This document shows, in pieces, positions 41,481 through 50,133 of a DNA stretch of 64,000 nt. Origin of the DNA: JAJPHW01 sp963799065 (GTDB lineage Bacteria > Acidobacteriota > Terriglobia > Terriglobales > Acidobacteriaceae); NCBI GenBank assembly GCA_963799065.1, contig CAWCVJ010000001.1, positions 992,001-1,056,000 on the forward strand, given 5' to 3'. Every line of letters starts with the position of its first letter. Position 1 is the stretch's first letter. Below the pieces are notes generated by a model that was given only the letters and a program-made list of their open reading frames with translations, searched no databases and was not told the DNA's origin. Both the position numbers and the translations under genes were made by a program.

Positions 41481-43163
41481 GTGAGACGGGCGATTTTTGA
41501 TTTGAGAATTCCTTTGGTGCAGGTAGCCGCGGTCTTTTTGTTTTTTGTAGTCCTTCTTGCGGTAGAACCGGTTAATGCCCAGGAGGCGACGTTCCACGGC
41601 GCTCCTGAATCCACCGGAAGCACGCAAAATCCATATGCGGGCCAGGCCACGGGCGTGGCTGCGGGCAGCAAGTTATATGCCACGCATTGCGCTTCGTGCC
41701 ACGGCCGCGGCGGGCAGGGATCGGGAAATGTTCCGGCGTTGGCGAACGGTCCGGTTCAGGCCGCGCCCGATGGCGAGATTTTCTGGTACATCACCAAGGG
41801 CTCGCCGAGCGACGGCATGCCCGCCTGGGCTAAGCTGCCCGAGCAGCAACGCTGGCAGATTATTTCTTATGTGAAGTCTCGTCCATCCGCCCCGCAATCC
41901 CCTCACCAAGCTCCTGCTGAGTTGGCGGGAAGTGAGGACGACTCCAAGCTGCCTCCGCCGGTGGCCCCGTTCACCGATTTTCGATATGAAAAGCCGGGGA
42001 CCAGCCGCAAGATTACGGCCGCCGATCTTCCCGCTCCGTATGTGACGAAATCGTCGAACAACGGCCCTGACGTGGTTGAGCGGCCGGAGAATGCCTGGCC
42101 GATTGCGCCTGCCGGGTTCACGGTTCAGCAATTTGCGACTGGGCTGAATACGCCCCGGTTTATTCGCACCGCCCCCAATGGCGACATATTTGTCGCCGAG
42201 AGCGATGGCGGACGGATCACGATTTTTCGCGGAATGACTGCCGACGGCAAACCGGAGAAGCAACAGGTTTTTGCCAGCGGACTGAAGCGCCCTTATGGCA
42301 TCGCGTTTTATCCTCCGGGACCTGATCCGCAGTGGCTTTACGTGGGTGAGACGAATGCAGTCGCCCGCTTCCCCTACCGCAATGGAGATTTAATCGCGCG
42401 CGGCTCGAAGCAGCAACTCCTCAACCTTCCTAGTGGCGGAGGGCACTGGACCCGTTCCATGGAGTTCTCGCCTGACGGCAAGCAGATGTTCGTGTCGGTA
42501 GGTTCGGCGTCGAATGTCGATGATCCCGACACCAGCCCCGAGGAGAAAAACAGGGCTGACATTCTGGTTCTCAATCCTGATGGATCGGGCATGAGAGTTT
42601 ATGCGTCCGGCATACGAAACGCTGGAGCGGGTCTCGCGATCAATCCCAGCGACGGCCAGTTGTGGTGTTCGACGAACGAACGCGACGGTTTAGGCGACAA
42701 CCTGGTTCCGGACTACATAACGCATGTTCAAGAGGGTGGATTTTACGGTTGGCCGTGGTGGTATATTGGCGCGAATCAGGATCCGCGGCATAAAGGCAAG
42801 CATCCGGAACTAAAAGACAAAGCGATTGTGCCGGATGTTTTGTTGCAGCCGCATAATGCATCGCTTGAGCTCACTTTCTACGACGGAAAACAATTTCCGC
42901 CGGAATATCAAGGTGACATTTTTGCCTCGCAGCACGGTTCCTGGAACCGTTCGGTGCGGGCGGGATATGAGGTGATTCGGGTGCCGCTACATCAGACGAG
43001 TAAGGCAAGCGGCGAATATGAAGATTTCTTGACTGGATTCGTCGTCGATAACCGGCACGTCTGGGGAAGGCCGGTCGGAGTGACGACAGCGCCCGATGGC
43101 TCGCTTCTAGTGACGGATGACGGCTCCAATTCAATCTGGCGAGTGGCGTACGTGGGGAAGTAG
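41481..43163 (+). CDS. Cytochrome c fused to sorbosone/glucose-dehydrogenase-type beta-propeller
   Basis: 560 residues from a GTG (AGGAG upstream). A signal peptide (about 1-34) is followed by a class I cytochrome c domain (about 50-135) with the haem motif CASCH and an axial Met candidate near MPAWAKLP. A linker leads to a PQQ-dependent sugar dehydrogenase-like propeller (about 195-555), with WPIAPAGFTVQQFATGLNTPRFI, RPYGIAFYPPG, FVSVGSASNVDDPD and a C-terminal DDGSNSIWRVAYVG. Electrons from sugar or aldehyde oxidation in the periplasm would pass to the attached haem and on to the respiratory chain. Proteins with this fusion are common in Acidobacteriota. Confidence 0.9.
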   Translation: MRRAIFDLRIPLVQVAAVFLFFVVLLAVEPVNAQEATFHGAPESTGSTQNPYAGQATGVAAGSKLYATHCASCHGRGGQGSGNVPALANGPVQAAPDGEIFWYITKGSPSDGMPAWAKLPEQQRWQIISYVKSRPSAPQSPHQAPAELAGSEDDSKLPPPVAPFTDFRYEKPGTSRKITAADLPAPYVTKSSNNGPDVVERPENAWPIAPAGFTVQQFATGLNTPRFIRTAPNGDIFVAESDGGRITIFRGMTADGKPEKQQVFASGLKRPYGIAFYPPGPDPQWLYVGETNAVARFPYRNGDLIARGSKQQLLNLPSGGGHWTRSMEFSPDGKQMFVSVGSASNVDDPDTSPEEKNRADILVLNPDGSGMRVYASGIRNAGAGLAINPSDGQLWCSTNERDGLGDNLVPDYITHVQEGGFYGWPWWYIGANQDPRHKGKHPELKDKAIVPDVLLQPHNASLELTFYDGKQFPPEYQGDIFASQHGSWNRSVRAGYEVIRVPLHQTSKASGEYEDFLTGFVVDNRHVWGRPVGVTTAPDGSLLVTDDGSNSIWRVAYVGK

Positions 43164-43180
43164 GCAGTAACGAGGAAAAC

Positions 43181-43194
43181 AAAAAAGCCAGGCA
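43181..43194 (-). terminator. T-run terminator of the SRP RNA
   Basis: Six T residues follow the closing SRP helix on the minus strand (43186-43181). The helix itself (GCCTGGC end) supplies the hairpin. Confidence 0.55.
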
Positions 43195-43291
43195 CCGGCG
43201 ACCCACTGCACACGCAAGAGCCCGTTGCCGTTGCTTCCTTCCGGACCTGGCGGGGTTGGCGGGAAAACGTTGCGCGGGGCCGATACCTGAC
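43187..43291 (-). ncRNA. ffs: Bacterial small SRP RNA (4.5S/ffs)
   Basis: On the minus strand, a 105-base RNA with the invariant SRP loop signature CCAGGTCCGGAAGGAAGC and AACGG, the bulge/asymmetric-loop sequence that binds Ffh. Its ends close in an 11-bp helix (CAGGTATCGGC with GCCGGTGCCTG). The length is that of the small 4.5S class without an Alu domain. It is wedged between a sugar dehydrogenase and a histidine kinase gene. Confidence 0.95.
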
Positions 43292-43298
43292 TCTTTCC

Positions 43299-43325
43299 AT
43301 AGTACCATCCAAGATTTTCGTTGAA
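43299..43325 (-). promoter_or_regulatory. Candidate SRP RNA promoter
   Basis: TACTAT (43304-43299) lies 7 bases before the inferred RNA start at 43291; TTCAAC (43325-43320) is a poor -35 at a 15-base spacing. The -10 is better supported than the -35. Confidence 0.4.
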
Positions 43326-43380
43326 GCACCGCACTGGTGACCAACTTTCGCCCACTCGCCCTATCGCTCTTTCTTGACGA

Positions 43381-46300
43381 CTAGGCGGAGGCGGCTTGGG
43401 ATCGTTGGGTGAGGCGGCGGGCCTGTGCGATCAGATCTGCCACTTCGAAGGGTTTGACCAGGTGCGGGATCTGGTTCTGCTGTAAGAAGGTGCGCACCTC
43501 GGTCTCCGTGATGCTGGAAAACGTGAAAAGAATATGCTTTTCAATTCCCGGGCGATTGGCCTTGACCCATTCATAGATCCGGGGGGCGGTCCATCCGCCG
43601 GGCATGATACCGTTGGCTACCAAGGCATCGAAGGAACGGTTGAGCAGTTGTACTTTCATCTCTTCGCAGCTCATGGATGTGATCACCTGTGCGCCAGCTC
43701 CCGCCAGGACATCTCGCTCGAACTCCAGCACAGCTTCTTCATCTTCGACGAGTAAAAGGTTTCCTTCTACAACCGTTTCGCGCCGGGGCTGTGGCAGCGG
43801 CTTCCTGGGTGCCGCTGCCGTAACTGCCGAGGGTAGCCGGACGGAGATGATGGCACCTCCTTCTGCCGCGTTCTTGGCAGAGATGTCGCCGCCGTGCTCG
43901 CGAACGATGCCGTAGCAGATGCTTAATCCGAGTCCCGTCCCTTTGCCGACAACCTTCGTAGTATAGAAAGGTTCGAAGATGCGATTCGGCTCTTGGATAC
44001 CGGGGCCTGAATCCTGGAAGTCGATCTGAACCTTGCCCTCTTCGCTGTATACCTTGACCGTTAGGCTACCGCCCCGTCCAGCTTCGAGCATGGCATCGAC
44101 CGCATTATTCGTGATGTTAAGGAATACTTGCTCAAGCTGGTGGGGATCGCCGAGCACGTGGGGGATGGAGGCCCCCACCTCGCGTACCAGTTGAATGTTG
44201 TTGACCTTCAAATCGTAGTCGCGTAGGAGTAGCGTTTCGTCCAACACCTTACACACGTCGACATCATATTTTTGCGGCTTGCGCTGCCGCGCGAACGAGA
44301 GCAGGTTTTGCACTACGCGGTGGGTGCGTTGCGCCTGCTTGAACAGCTTGCTCACGAATTCCGCGGCTTTTTCGTTGAGGCCTTCACTTTCGAGCAGTTG
44401 AGCATAGCCCAGAATCGCAGTGAGTGGATTGTTGAGTTCGTGCGCCACGCCGGAGATGAGCTGGCCGACGGCCGACATCTTTTCACTTTGGAGAAGTTGT
44501 TCCTGAGTGCGGCGAAGATCGTCGTAAGCGCGGCAGCTTTCTTCATAGAGCCGAACTTTTTCGATGGTCGTGGCGAGCTGACGTCCAATGGCGACCAGCA
44601 GGTTTTCGTCGTTACTGGAATATTCGCGATCTTCCTCCCGGCTGATCCCCATCATTCCGATAGGAGCGTCTTTGCCCCAGAGCAAGACCCATATCCAAGA
44701 GCTCATTTCGTCGCCTCGGACGAAGGCGGATACGGGTGCTGGAAGGTGGGGCAAGTATTCGTGAGTCAGGACTTCCGTCCGCGATCGTGTGACCAGGTCG
44801 CCGAAGCCGCTGGGAAAGCTGACCTCAGCCACCCGACTGCGACTCAGGACGCGTTGTCCCCATCCGGCCCGACGCCGAAACGTGGTTTCGTCCGCATCGC
44901 AGAGATAAATGGTTCCCGTCTCGGCGGCCAGCAAAGAAATCACCTGACGCAGGGTGAGGTTGAGGATCTCATCCAGGTCGAAGGACTGCGTGGCAATCAC
45001 GGCCATAGCATTCAACGCGTTGAGCTCGCGGTTGCGGCGGCGAATTTCGTCTTCGGCCTTTTTCTTGGCGGAGATGTCGAGCAGAAATCCCTGATGACGG
45101 TCGATCTTCCCCTTGCTGTCGCGAGAGGCGAAGCTGCTTTCCAAAGCGGTAATAAGGGAATTGTCCTTACGCCGCAGCATCACCTCAAAATTCCTTACAT
45201 AACCATTCAATTCCACCTCTCGCCGCAACAGCTCGCGTTGTTCCGGAGAGGCATACAGCGCCGCGTCGAGGTTCATGTTCTTGACTTCGTCGCGGTCGGC
45301 ATAACCCAGCATATGGACGAAGGCGTCGTTGCAATCGAGTAGCTGGCCGGCAGGATTGGATACGAAGAGCCCTTCTTGTACTTGTTCGAACAGACGGCGA
45401 TACCGTTCCTCCTGCACGTGCCGGTCGCTGATGTCGCGGACGACGTGAATGGTCCCTTTTTCCCGGCTGGCCGGTTCGCTGTAAGAGGACGTGGAGACCA
45501 GAGAGTAGCCGCCAAAGGCCAAGTCGGGACCTTCGTGAATGCCCTGTTCCCCGCCGTCGCAATAAGGACAATTGGTCCAGGCAGTTGAATGCGGCAGAAC
45601 CGCTTGACATGCTTTGCCCATCACATCTGCGGCGGAGAGCGAGAGCTGTTCGAGTAAGGTCCGATTTGCCTTCATGACACGGAAGGCCGCGTCGTGCACC
45701 AGAACGAGGTCGTGGATTGAGTCGAAGGTATTACTCCACTGGCGGTGAGAGCGAACGATCTCCTCGACCAAACGCAGATTCTCCACGGCCAACCCCAGCT
45801 GATGAGCACTGGAAGAAAGAAATTCAAGATCGTCGGGCGTGTAGGAGAGCCGGTGAGTGCCGCCTAACAACAGCGCCCCCACGGCAGACTTCTTGCCCAT
45901 CACGGGTACGATTACCACATGATGGAAGCGCTCCATTTTTAGGTATGGGCGAATATTATCGGGGGCACACGACTGCCTGACGATCACGGGCTTCGCTTCA
46001 CGGAGGATTGCCGATAGGAAGTCGTCGACCGGAGTGGAGGTCCGATCGCGCAGGAAGTTCGCGGATAACCCAATTTGTTGAGCGATCACTATTTTTTCAT
46101 CTTCCAGCAGTTGGAACCACGCAGCTTTGGCCAGCAGGAGCGATTTGAGTTGTTCGAGCGCGGACAGCATCATAGGGCCGTATTCGTCGGCTCGAGTGAT
46201 GCTGGTAGTCAGTGCATTCACCACATTCATGCGGCGTGTTCGCATGCGGGAGTCGTCAAAGGCAACCAACAGCATGCTCAATCCGAAGAGCAAATCGGAG

Positions 46301-46866
46301 AAAAGGTTGAAATACCGCGGCAAAAACACGGTGACGGGTGCCCAATCGCTATGCAGGTAGAGCAGGCTGAGGCTCAAAAGGGTGGCGCCAATTTCCCAAC
46401 GTGCCCAGCGAAAGCGGATCACGCATAGGGCAGCGGCCAGTGTCAGGAGTCGGTAGGAAACTTCAAAGTCAAGTCGAAGCGTAGCGGAGTGGGGCCAGAA
46501 TAGCTCTCGCGCCGCTGCAAAAGATATCAGTGCGATCGAGACGAGAAGCAATGGCAACAGCAACTTGCGCGCGTGGCTATAGACGCAGGCTCCTGCGGCG
46601 AAAAGACAAACGGCGAGAGTAAATTCAGCTTGCGAGACAGCGTTGAGGTAAGGCGACGCCGTCGCGCCTGCGTCGCGCAGGGTCCAATGAGACAGGAAAA
46701 ATGAAAGCCAGCCCATGATCCAGATGAGCAGATAACGTTCCCGAAACGTCCGAAAGACGAGTAGCGTCACCGCAAGCACGATAAGGGCGGCGGACTCCTG
46801 TGCCGTGGAATAAGTTCCGAGGGGAACTGTCGCGGCCATGCAAGCGCTCGAAATTATATTCATCAT
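43381..46866 (-). CDS. Hybrid sensor histidine kinase with degenerate receiver
   Basis: 1161 residues. Six or seven N-terminal membrane helices (about 1-210), GAF (about 215-370), PAS (about 380-490), PAS (about 495-610), GAF (about 630-790), HisKA (about 810-880; His in VAHELNNPLTAI) and HATPase (about 920-1030; NAVDAM, DSGPGI, GTGLGLSI). A C-terminal receiver domain follows (about 1040-1155). Its acidic pocket is intact (VEDEE) and the Lys is present (LVKPF), but the phospho-acceptor is Asn1085 (VANGIMP) instead of Asp, so it cannot be phosphorylated in the usual way. It is divergent from a receiver-HD-GYP regulator, a likely output partner. Confidence 0.93.
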   Translation of the reverse strand: MMNIISSACMAATVPLGTYSTAQESAALIVLAVTLLVFRTFRERYLLIWIMGWLSFFLSHWTLRDAGATASPYLNAVSQAEFTLAVCLFAAGACVYSHARKLLLPLLLVSIALISFAAARELFWPHSATLRLDFEVSYRLLTLAAALCVIRFRWARWEIGATLLSLSLLYLHSDWAPVTVFLPRYFNLFSDLLFGLSMLLVAFDDSRMRTRRMNVVNALTTSITRADEYGPMMLSALEQLKSLLLAKAAWFQLLEDEKIVIAQQIGLSANFLRDRTSTPVDDFLSAILREAKPVIVRQSCAPDNIRPYLKMERFHHVVIVPVMGKKSAVGALLLGGTHRLSYTPDDLEFLSSSAHQLGLAVENLRLVEEIVRSHRQWSNTFDSIHDLVLVHDAAFRVMKANRTLLEQLSLSAADVMGKACQAVLPHSTAWTNCPYCDGGEQGIHEGPDLAFGGYSLVSTSSYSEPASREKGTIHVVRDISDRHVQEERYRRLFEQVQEGLFVSNPAGQLLDCNDAFVHMLGYADRDEVKNMNLDAALYASPEQRELLRREVELNGYVRNFEVMLRRKDNSLITALESSFASRDSKGKIDRHQGFLLDISAKKKAEDEIRRRNRELNALNAMAVIATQSFDLDEILNLTLRQVISLLAAETGTIYLCDADETTFRRRAGWGQRVLSRSRVAEVSFPSGFGDLVTRSRTEVLTHEYLPHLPAPVSAFVRGDEMSSWIWVLLWGKDAPIGMMGISREEDREYSSNDENLLVAIGRQLATTIEKVRLYEESCRAYDDLRRTQEQLLQSEKMSAVGQLISGVAHELNNPLTAILGYAQLLESEGLNEKAAEFVSKLFKQAQRTHRVVQNLLSFARQRKPQKYDVDVCKVLDETLLLRDYDLKVNNIQLVREVGASIPHVLGDPHQLEQVFLNITNNAVDAMLEAGRGGSLTVKVYSEEGKVQIDFQDSGPGIQEPNRIFEPFYTTKVVGKGTGLGLSICYGIVREHGGDISAKNAAEGGAIISVRLPSAVTAAAPRKPLPQPRRETVVEGNLLLVEDEEAVLEFERDVLAGAGAQVITSMSCEEMKVQLLNRSFDALVANGIMPGGWTAPRIYEWVKANRPGIEKHILFTFSSITETEVRTFLQQNQIPHLVKPFEVADLIAQARRLTQRSQAASA

Positions 46867-46999
46867 GATTCGGCGATCGGAAAACGCTCAGACTGTTGAT
46901 ATCACGGCAGAAGATTGAAAGGACGGCCTTTCGGGCACTAGATGGTTACTTTCGGCATCTCGGAGTTGAGATAGAATCCAATGCAGAATCAAGTCTCCG

Positions 47000-48055
47000 A
47001 TGCCCTCCGAACGTATTCTTGTAGTGGACGATGAGGAGTCGATCCGCGAAGTTGTCGCCGCAATGCTGTCGGGCGCTCATTTTCAAACTCGCCAGGCTTG
47101 TTCCGGACTGGAAGCGCTTGCCCTTCTTGAATCTGGGGAGGAGTTTGAGCTCATGCTGACAGACCTGATGATGGCGGAGCTCGACGGGATCGGCCTGCTG
47201 GAGCGCACCAAGGAAAAATTTCCAGACATGCCCGTTGTCATGGTGACCGCGGTTCATGACCTTTCGGTGGCGCTGGCAGCGATTCGCAACGGGGCTTATG
47301 ACTATCTTTTAAAGCCGTTTGAGCGCGAGCAATTGCTCAATACCGTCCGGAGAGCCTTGGAAAATCGGCGGCTCAAGCTGGAGAATCGCGAATACCAGAC
47401 CCAGTTGGAAGCCAAAGTGCGAGAGCGTACTCTGCAGTTGGAAGAAGCCAATGTCAAACTTGTGCACTCTTACGACATCACGTTAGAGGCTCTCGGCAAC
47501 GCGTTGGATATGAAGGATCGGGAGACGGAGGGCCACTCCCGACGGGTCACGCTATTTACCATTGCAATTGCGCGGGAGATGGGACTCTCCAAAGAGGAAA
47601 TTGCTGAAATCGCCCGTGGAGCTTTCTTGCACGACATTGGAAAGATCAAGATTCCAGACGAAATCCTGCAAAAGCCGGGGCCGTTAACGCCCGAACAGGC
47701 CGCGGTCATGAGGGAACACTGCTTTCACGGTTACCAGATCGTGAAGAAAATCCCTTTTCTTAAAGCCGCGTCGGAGATTGTATACGCCCACCAAGAGCGC
47801 TACGATGGCACCGGTTATCCCCAAGGTTTGAAAGGCGAAGAAATTCCCCTCGGAGCTCGAATATTCTCCGTGGCCGATACTCTGGATGCGATCACTTCGG
47901 ATCGGGTTTACCGTCCGAAGCAGACGATCGCGGCGGCGAAGGAAGAGATCAAGAAGTGGTCGGGACGGCAGTTCGATCCTGAGGTGGTCAAAGCTTTCTT
48001 GGCCATGCCTGAGCAGATTTGGAATGACTTGCGCAATCAGACTGAAGTGCCTTAG
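47000..48055 (+). CDS. Receiver-HD-GYP response regulator (c-di-GMP phosphodiesterase type)
   Basis: 351 residues. An N-terminal receiver with phospho-acceptor Asp55 (MLTDLMM) and Lys in LKPF is joined by a coiled linker (about 125-155) to an HD-GYP domain (about 165-345). The metal-binding sites are H179, HD 211-212 (LHDIGKIKIP) and GYP at 272-274 (DGTGYPQGLKGEEIPLGARI). The second His of the family's HHE metal motif is Gln265 (AHQERYDG), which should give at most a two-metal site. HD-GYP domains hydrolyse cyclic di-GMP to GMP. It is divergent from the hybrid kinase across 133 bases, a likely cognate pair. Confidence 0.93.
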   Translation: MPSERILVVDDEESIREVVAAMLSGAHFQTRQACSGLEALALLESGEEFELMLTDLMMAELDGIGLLERTKEKFPDMPVVMVTAVHDLSVALAAIRNGAYDYLLKPFEREQLLNTVRRALENRRLKLENREYQTQLEAKVRERTLQLEEANVKLVHSYDITLEALGNALDMKDRETEGHSRRVTLFTIAIAREMGLSKEEIAEIARGAFLHDIGKIKIPDEILQKPGPLTPEQAAVMREHCFHGYQIVKKIPFLKAASEIVYAHQERYDGTGYPQGLKGEEIPLGARIFSVADTLDAITSDRVYRPKQTIAAAKEEIKKWSGRQFDPEVVKAFLAMPEQIWNDLRNQTEVP

Positions 48056-48082
48056 CCCTCATCCAAGCGGCACGGTCAATTC

Positions 48083-49297
48083 CTACGGCACATTTTCCAA
48101 GATTCCCGCAGCGCCCATGCCTCCGCCTACGCACATGGTCACCAGTCCATAGCGTCCGTTGCGGCGTTTTAGCTCGCGGATGATCGTGGCGGTAAGCTTA
48201 GCCCCGGTGCAGCCCAGGGGATGGCCGAGAGCGATGGCTCCGCCGTTCGGATTGACCTTCGAGGGATCGAGTCCCGCTTCTTGAATTACGGCTAGCGATT
48301 GAGCGGCGAAGGCTTCATTGAGCTCGATCACGTCGATTTCCGCGAGTTTGAGTCCGGCCATCTTCAGCACTTTCGGAATTGCATACACTGGTCCCAATCC
48401 CATTTCTTCCGGCCTGTATCCGGCTGTGGCGAAAGCAACGAAGCGGGCTAGGGGTTTGATGCCCAAGGCTTGGGCGCGGTCGGCGGACATGATGACCGCA
48501 GCGGCGGCGCCATCGGACATTTGCGAGGAGTTTCCCGCGGTTACCGTGCCTTTTACGTGGAAGGCTGGCTTGAGGGCGCTTAGGGCTGCGACGGACGTAT
48601 CGGCGCGCGGGCCTTCGTCGACGTTGAAGACGGTTTCGGTGCGAGGGAATTTCGAGCTCGAGGATTTCTTGCTCGATCCGTTGGCTCCGGCGGCGGCCGC
48701 GTTGGTGAATGAGACTGGGACGCCTACGATTTCGTCCTGAAACTTGCCTGCGGCGATGGCGGCCAGCGCCTTCTGGTGGCTTTTATAGGAGAATTCGTCC
48801 GCCTGCTCGCGGGTGATGCCGAAGCGCTGGGCGACGCGCTCAGCGGTTAATCCCATGGTGAGGTAGGCGTCAGGGTAGTGATCGACGAGCCAGGGATTGG
48901 GCGCGATCTTGTGGCCGCCCATGGGGATCATGGTCATCGACTCAGTGCCGCCAGCGAGCATGACTTCGGCTCCGCCCACGGCGATGCGATCCGCGGCCAT
49001 AGCAATGGCTTGCAGTCCCGAGGCGCAGAAGCGATTGATGGTGACAGCTGCGATTTCGACGGGCAGCTCGGCGCGCAGGGCGGCGATGCGGGCGACGTTC
49101 ATCCCCTGTTCAGCCTCGGGCATGGCGCAGCCGAGGATAACGTCCTCGATTTCTTTGGGGTCTAGCTGAGGCAGACGCTCCAAGGCGCTCTTGATCGCGA
49201 TGGCGGCCAGATCATCGGGGCGGGTGGCGCGCAGCGCTCCTTTATAAGCGCGACCTACGGCGGTGCGAACTGAAGATGCAACGACTACTTCTCGCAT
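48083..49297 (-). CDS. Acetyl-CoA acetyltransferase (thiolase)
   Basis: 404 residues of the biosynthetic/degradative thiolase family with the catalytic set Cys91 (NRFCASG), His359 (GHPLGCTGAK) and Cys389 (CVGGGMG). It condenses or cleaves acyl-CoAs; sequence does not fully separate FadA- from ThlA-type use. An acidic/polar insert (AAAGANGSSKKSSSSKFPRTET) near 215 is a variable loop. GGAG precedes the ATG. Last gene behind gap-pgk-tpiA on the same strand with only 23 bases to tpiA, so it may be driven by the glycolytic promoter. Confidence 0.93.
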   Translation of the reverse strand: MREVVVASSVRTAVGRAYKGALRATRPDDLAAIAIKSALERLPQLDPKEIEDVILGCAMPEAEQGMNVARIAALRAELPVEIAAVTINRFCASGLQAIAMAADRIAVGGAEVMLAGGTESMTMIPMGGHKIAPNPWLVDHYPDAYLTMGLTAERVAQRFGITREQADEFSYKSHQKALAAIAAGKFQDEIVGVPVSFTNAAAAGANGSSKKSSSSKFPRTETVFNVDEGPRADTSVAALSALKPAFHVKGTVTAGNSSQMSDGAAAAVIMSADRAQALGIKPLARFVAFATAGYRPEEMGLGPVYAIPKVLKMAGLKLAEIDVIELNEAFAAQSLAVIQEAGLDPSKVNPNGGAIALGHPLGCTGAKLTATIIRELKRRNGRYGLVTMCVGGGMGAAGILENVP

Positions 49298-49320
49298 GTG
49301 GAACTCCTGCTTGGATAATT

Positions 49321-50070
49321 CTAGTATCGAACAATCGCGGCGAACGACTTCGGATCCAGGCTTGCGCCCCCGACCAGCGCACCGTCGATTTCCGACTCCG
49401 ACATCAGAGCCGTGGCGTTTTCCGGCTTGACCGAGCCTCCGTACAGAATACGCAATTGCTCGGCAAATTCATCGCCGAAGTGCTTCGCTGCTTCGGAGCG
49501 GATCAGCAAATGCGCCTCGGCCGCGAGTTGCGGTGTGGCTGTCTTGCCTGTGCCGATGGCCCAGACCGGCTCGTAGGCGACAGTCATAGAATGAGCTTTT
49601 TTCGCCGAGATTGCGTGGAATGCTCGCAGGCATTGGCGGCGCAGAACGTCTTCGGTGACTCCGGCCTCGCGCTCTTCGAGCACTTCTCCTACGCAAACGA
49701 TGGGAGACACGCCCGCCTCCAGCGCCGCTTTCAGCTTTAGGTTCACGGTGTCGTCGGTTTCGCCGAAGTGTTGGCGTCGCTCGGAGTGGCCGATGATGAC
49801 GAACGTGCATCCTGTGGCGAGCAGCATGACGGTGGAAATTTCTCCGGTAAATGCGCCCTCTTTGTGCCACGACATGTTTTGCGCACCGATGGCGACGTGA
49901 GATCCTTGCGCGGCAGCTACCGCTGTGGCCAAATCAATGAACGGCGGGCAAATGACAATCTCGTCGCGATCATGGTTGGCGATCAGAGGCAAGAACTCGT
50001 CGAAGAAGAGCTGCGTTTCGTCCGGAGTCTTGTACATCTTCCAGTTGGCAGCGATCAGCTTTTTCCGCAC
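49321..50070 (-). CDS. tpiA: Triosephosphate isomerase
   Basis: 249 residues from a GTG with AGGAG 7 bases upstream. Catalytic Lys11 (AANWKMYK), His95 (IGHSERR) and Glu167 (AYEPVWAIGTG) are intact. It interconverts dihydroxyacetone phosphate and glyceraldehyde 3-phosphate. Third gene of the gap-pgk-tpiA run; the C-terminal phosphate-binding segment LYGGSVKPEN and GGASLDPKSF complete the fold. Confidence 0.98.
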   Translation of the reverse strand: MRKKLIAANWKMYKTPDETQLFFDEFLPLIANHDRDEIVICPPFIDLATAVAAAQGSHVAIGAQNMSWHKEGAFTGEISTVMLLATGCTFVIIGHSERRQHFGETDDTVNLKLKAALEAGVSPIVCVGEVLEEREAGVTEDVLRRQCLRAFHAISAKKAHSMTVAYEPVWAIGTGKTATPQLAAEAHLLIRSEAAKHFGDEFAEQLRILYGGSVKPENATALMSESEIDGALVGGASLDPKSFAAIVRY

Positions 50071-50133
50071 GATGAACTCCTGTTCGAAGATGTCATTTGA
50101 ATTAGGCGCGGCGAGGGATGTTAGTGGAGCGGC

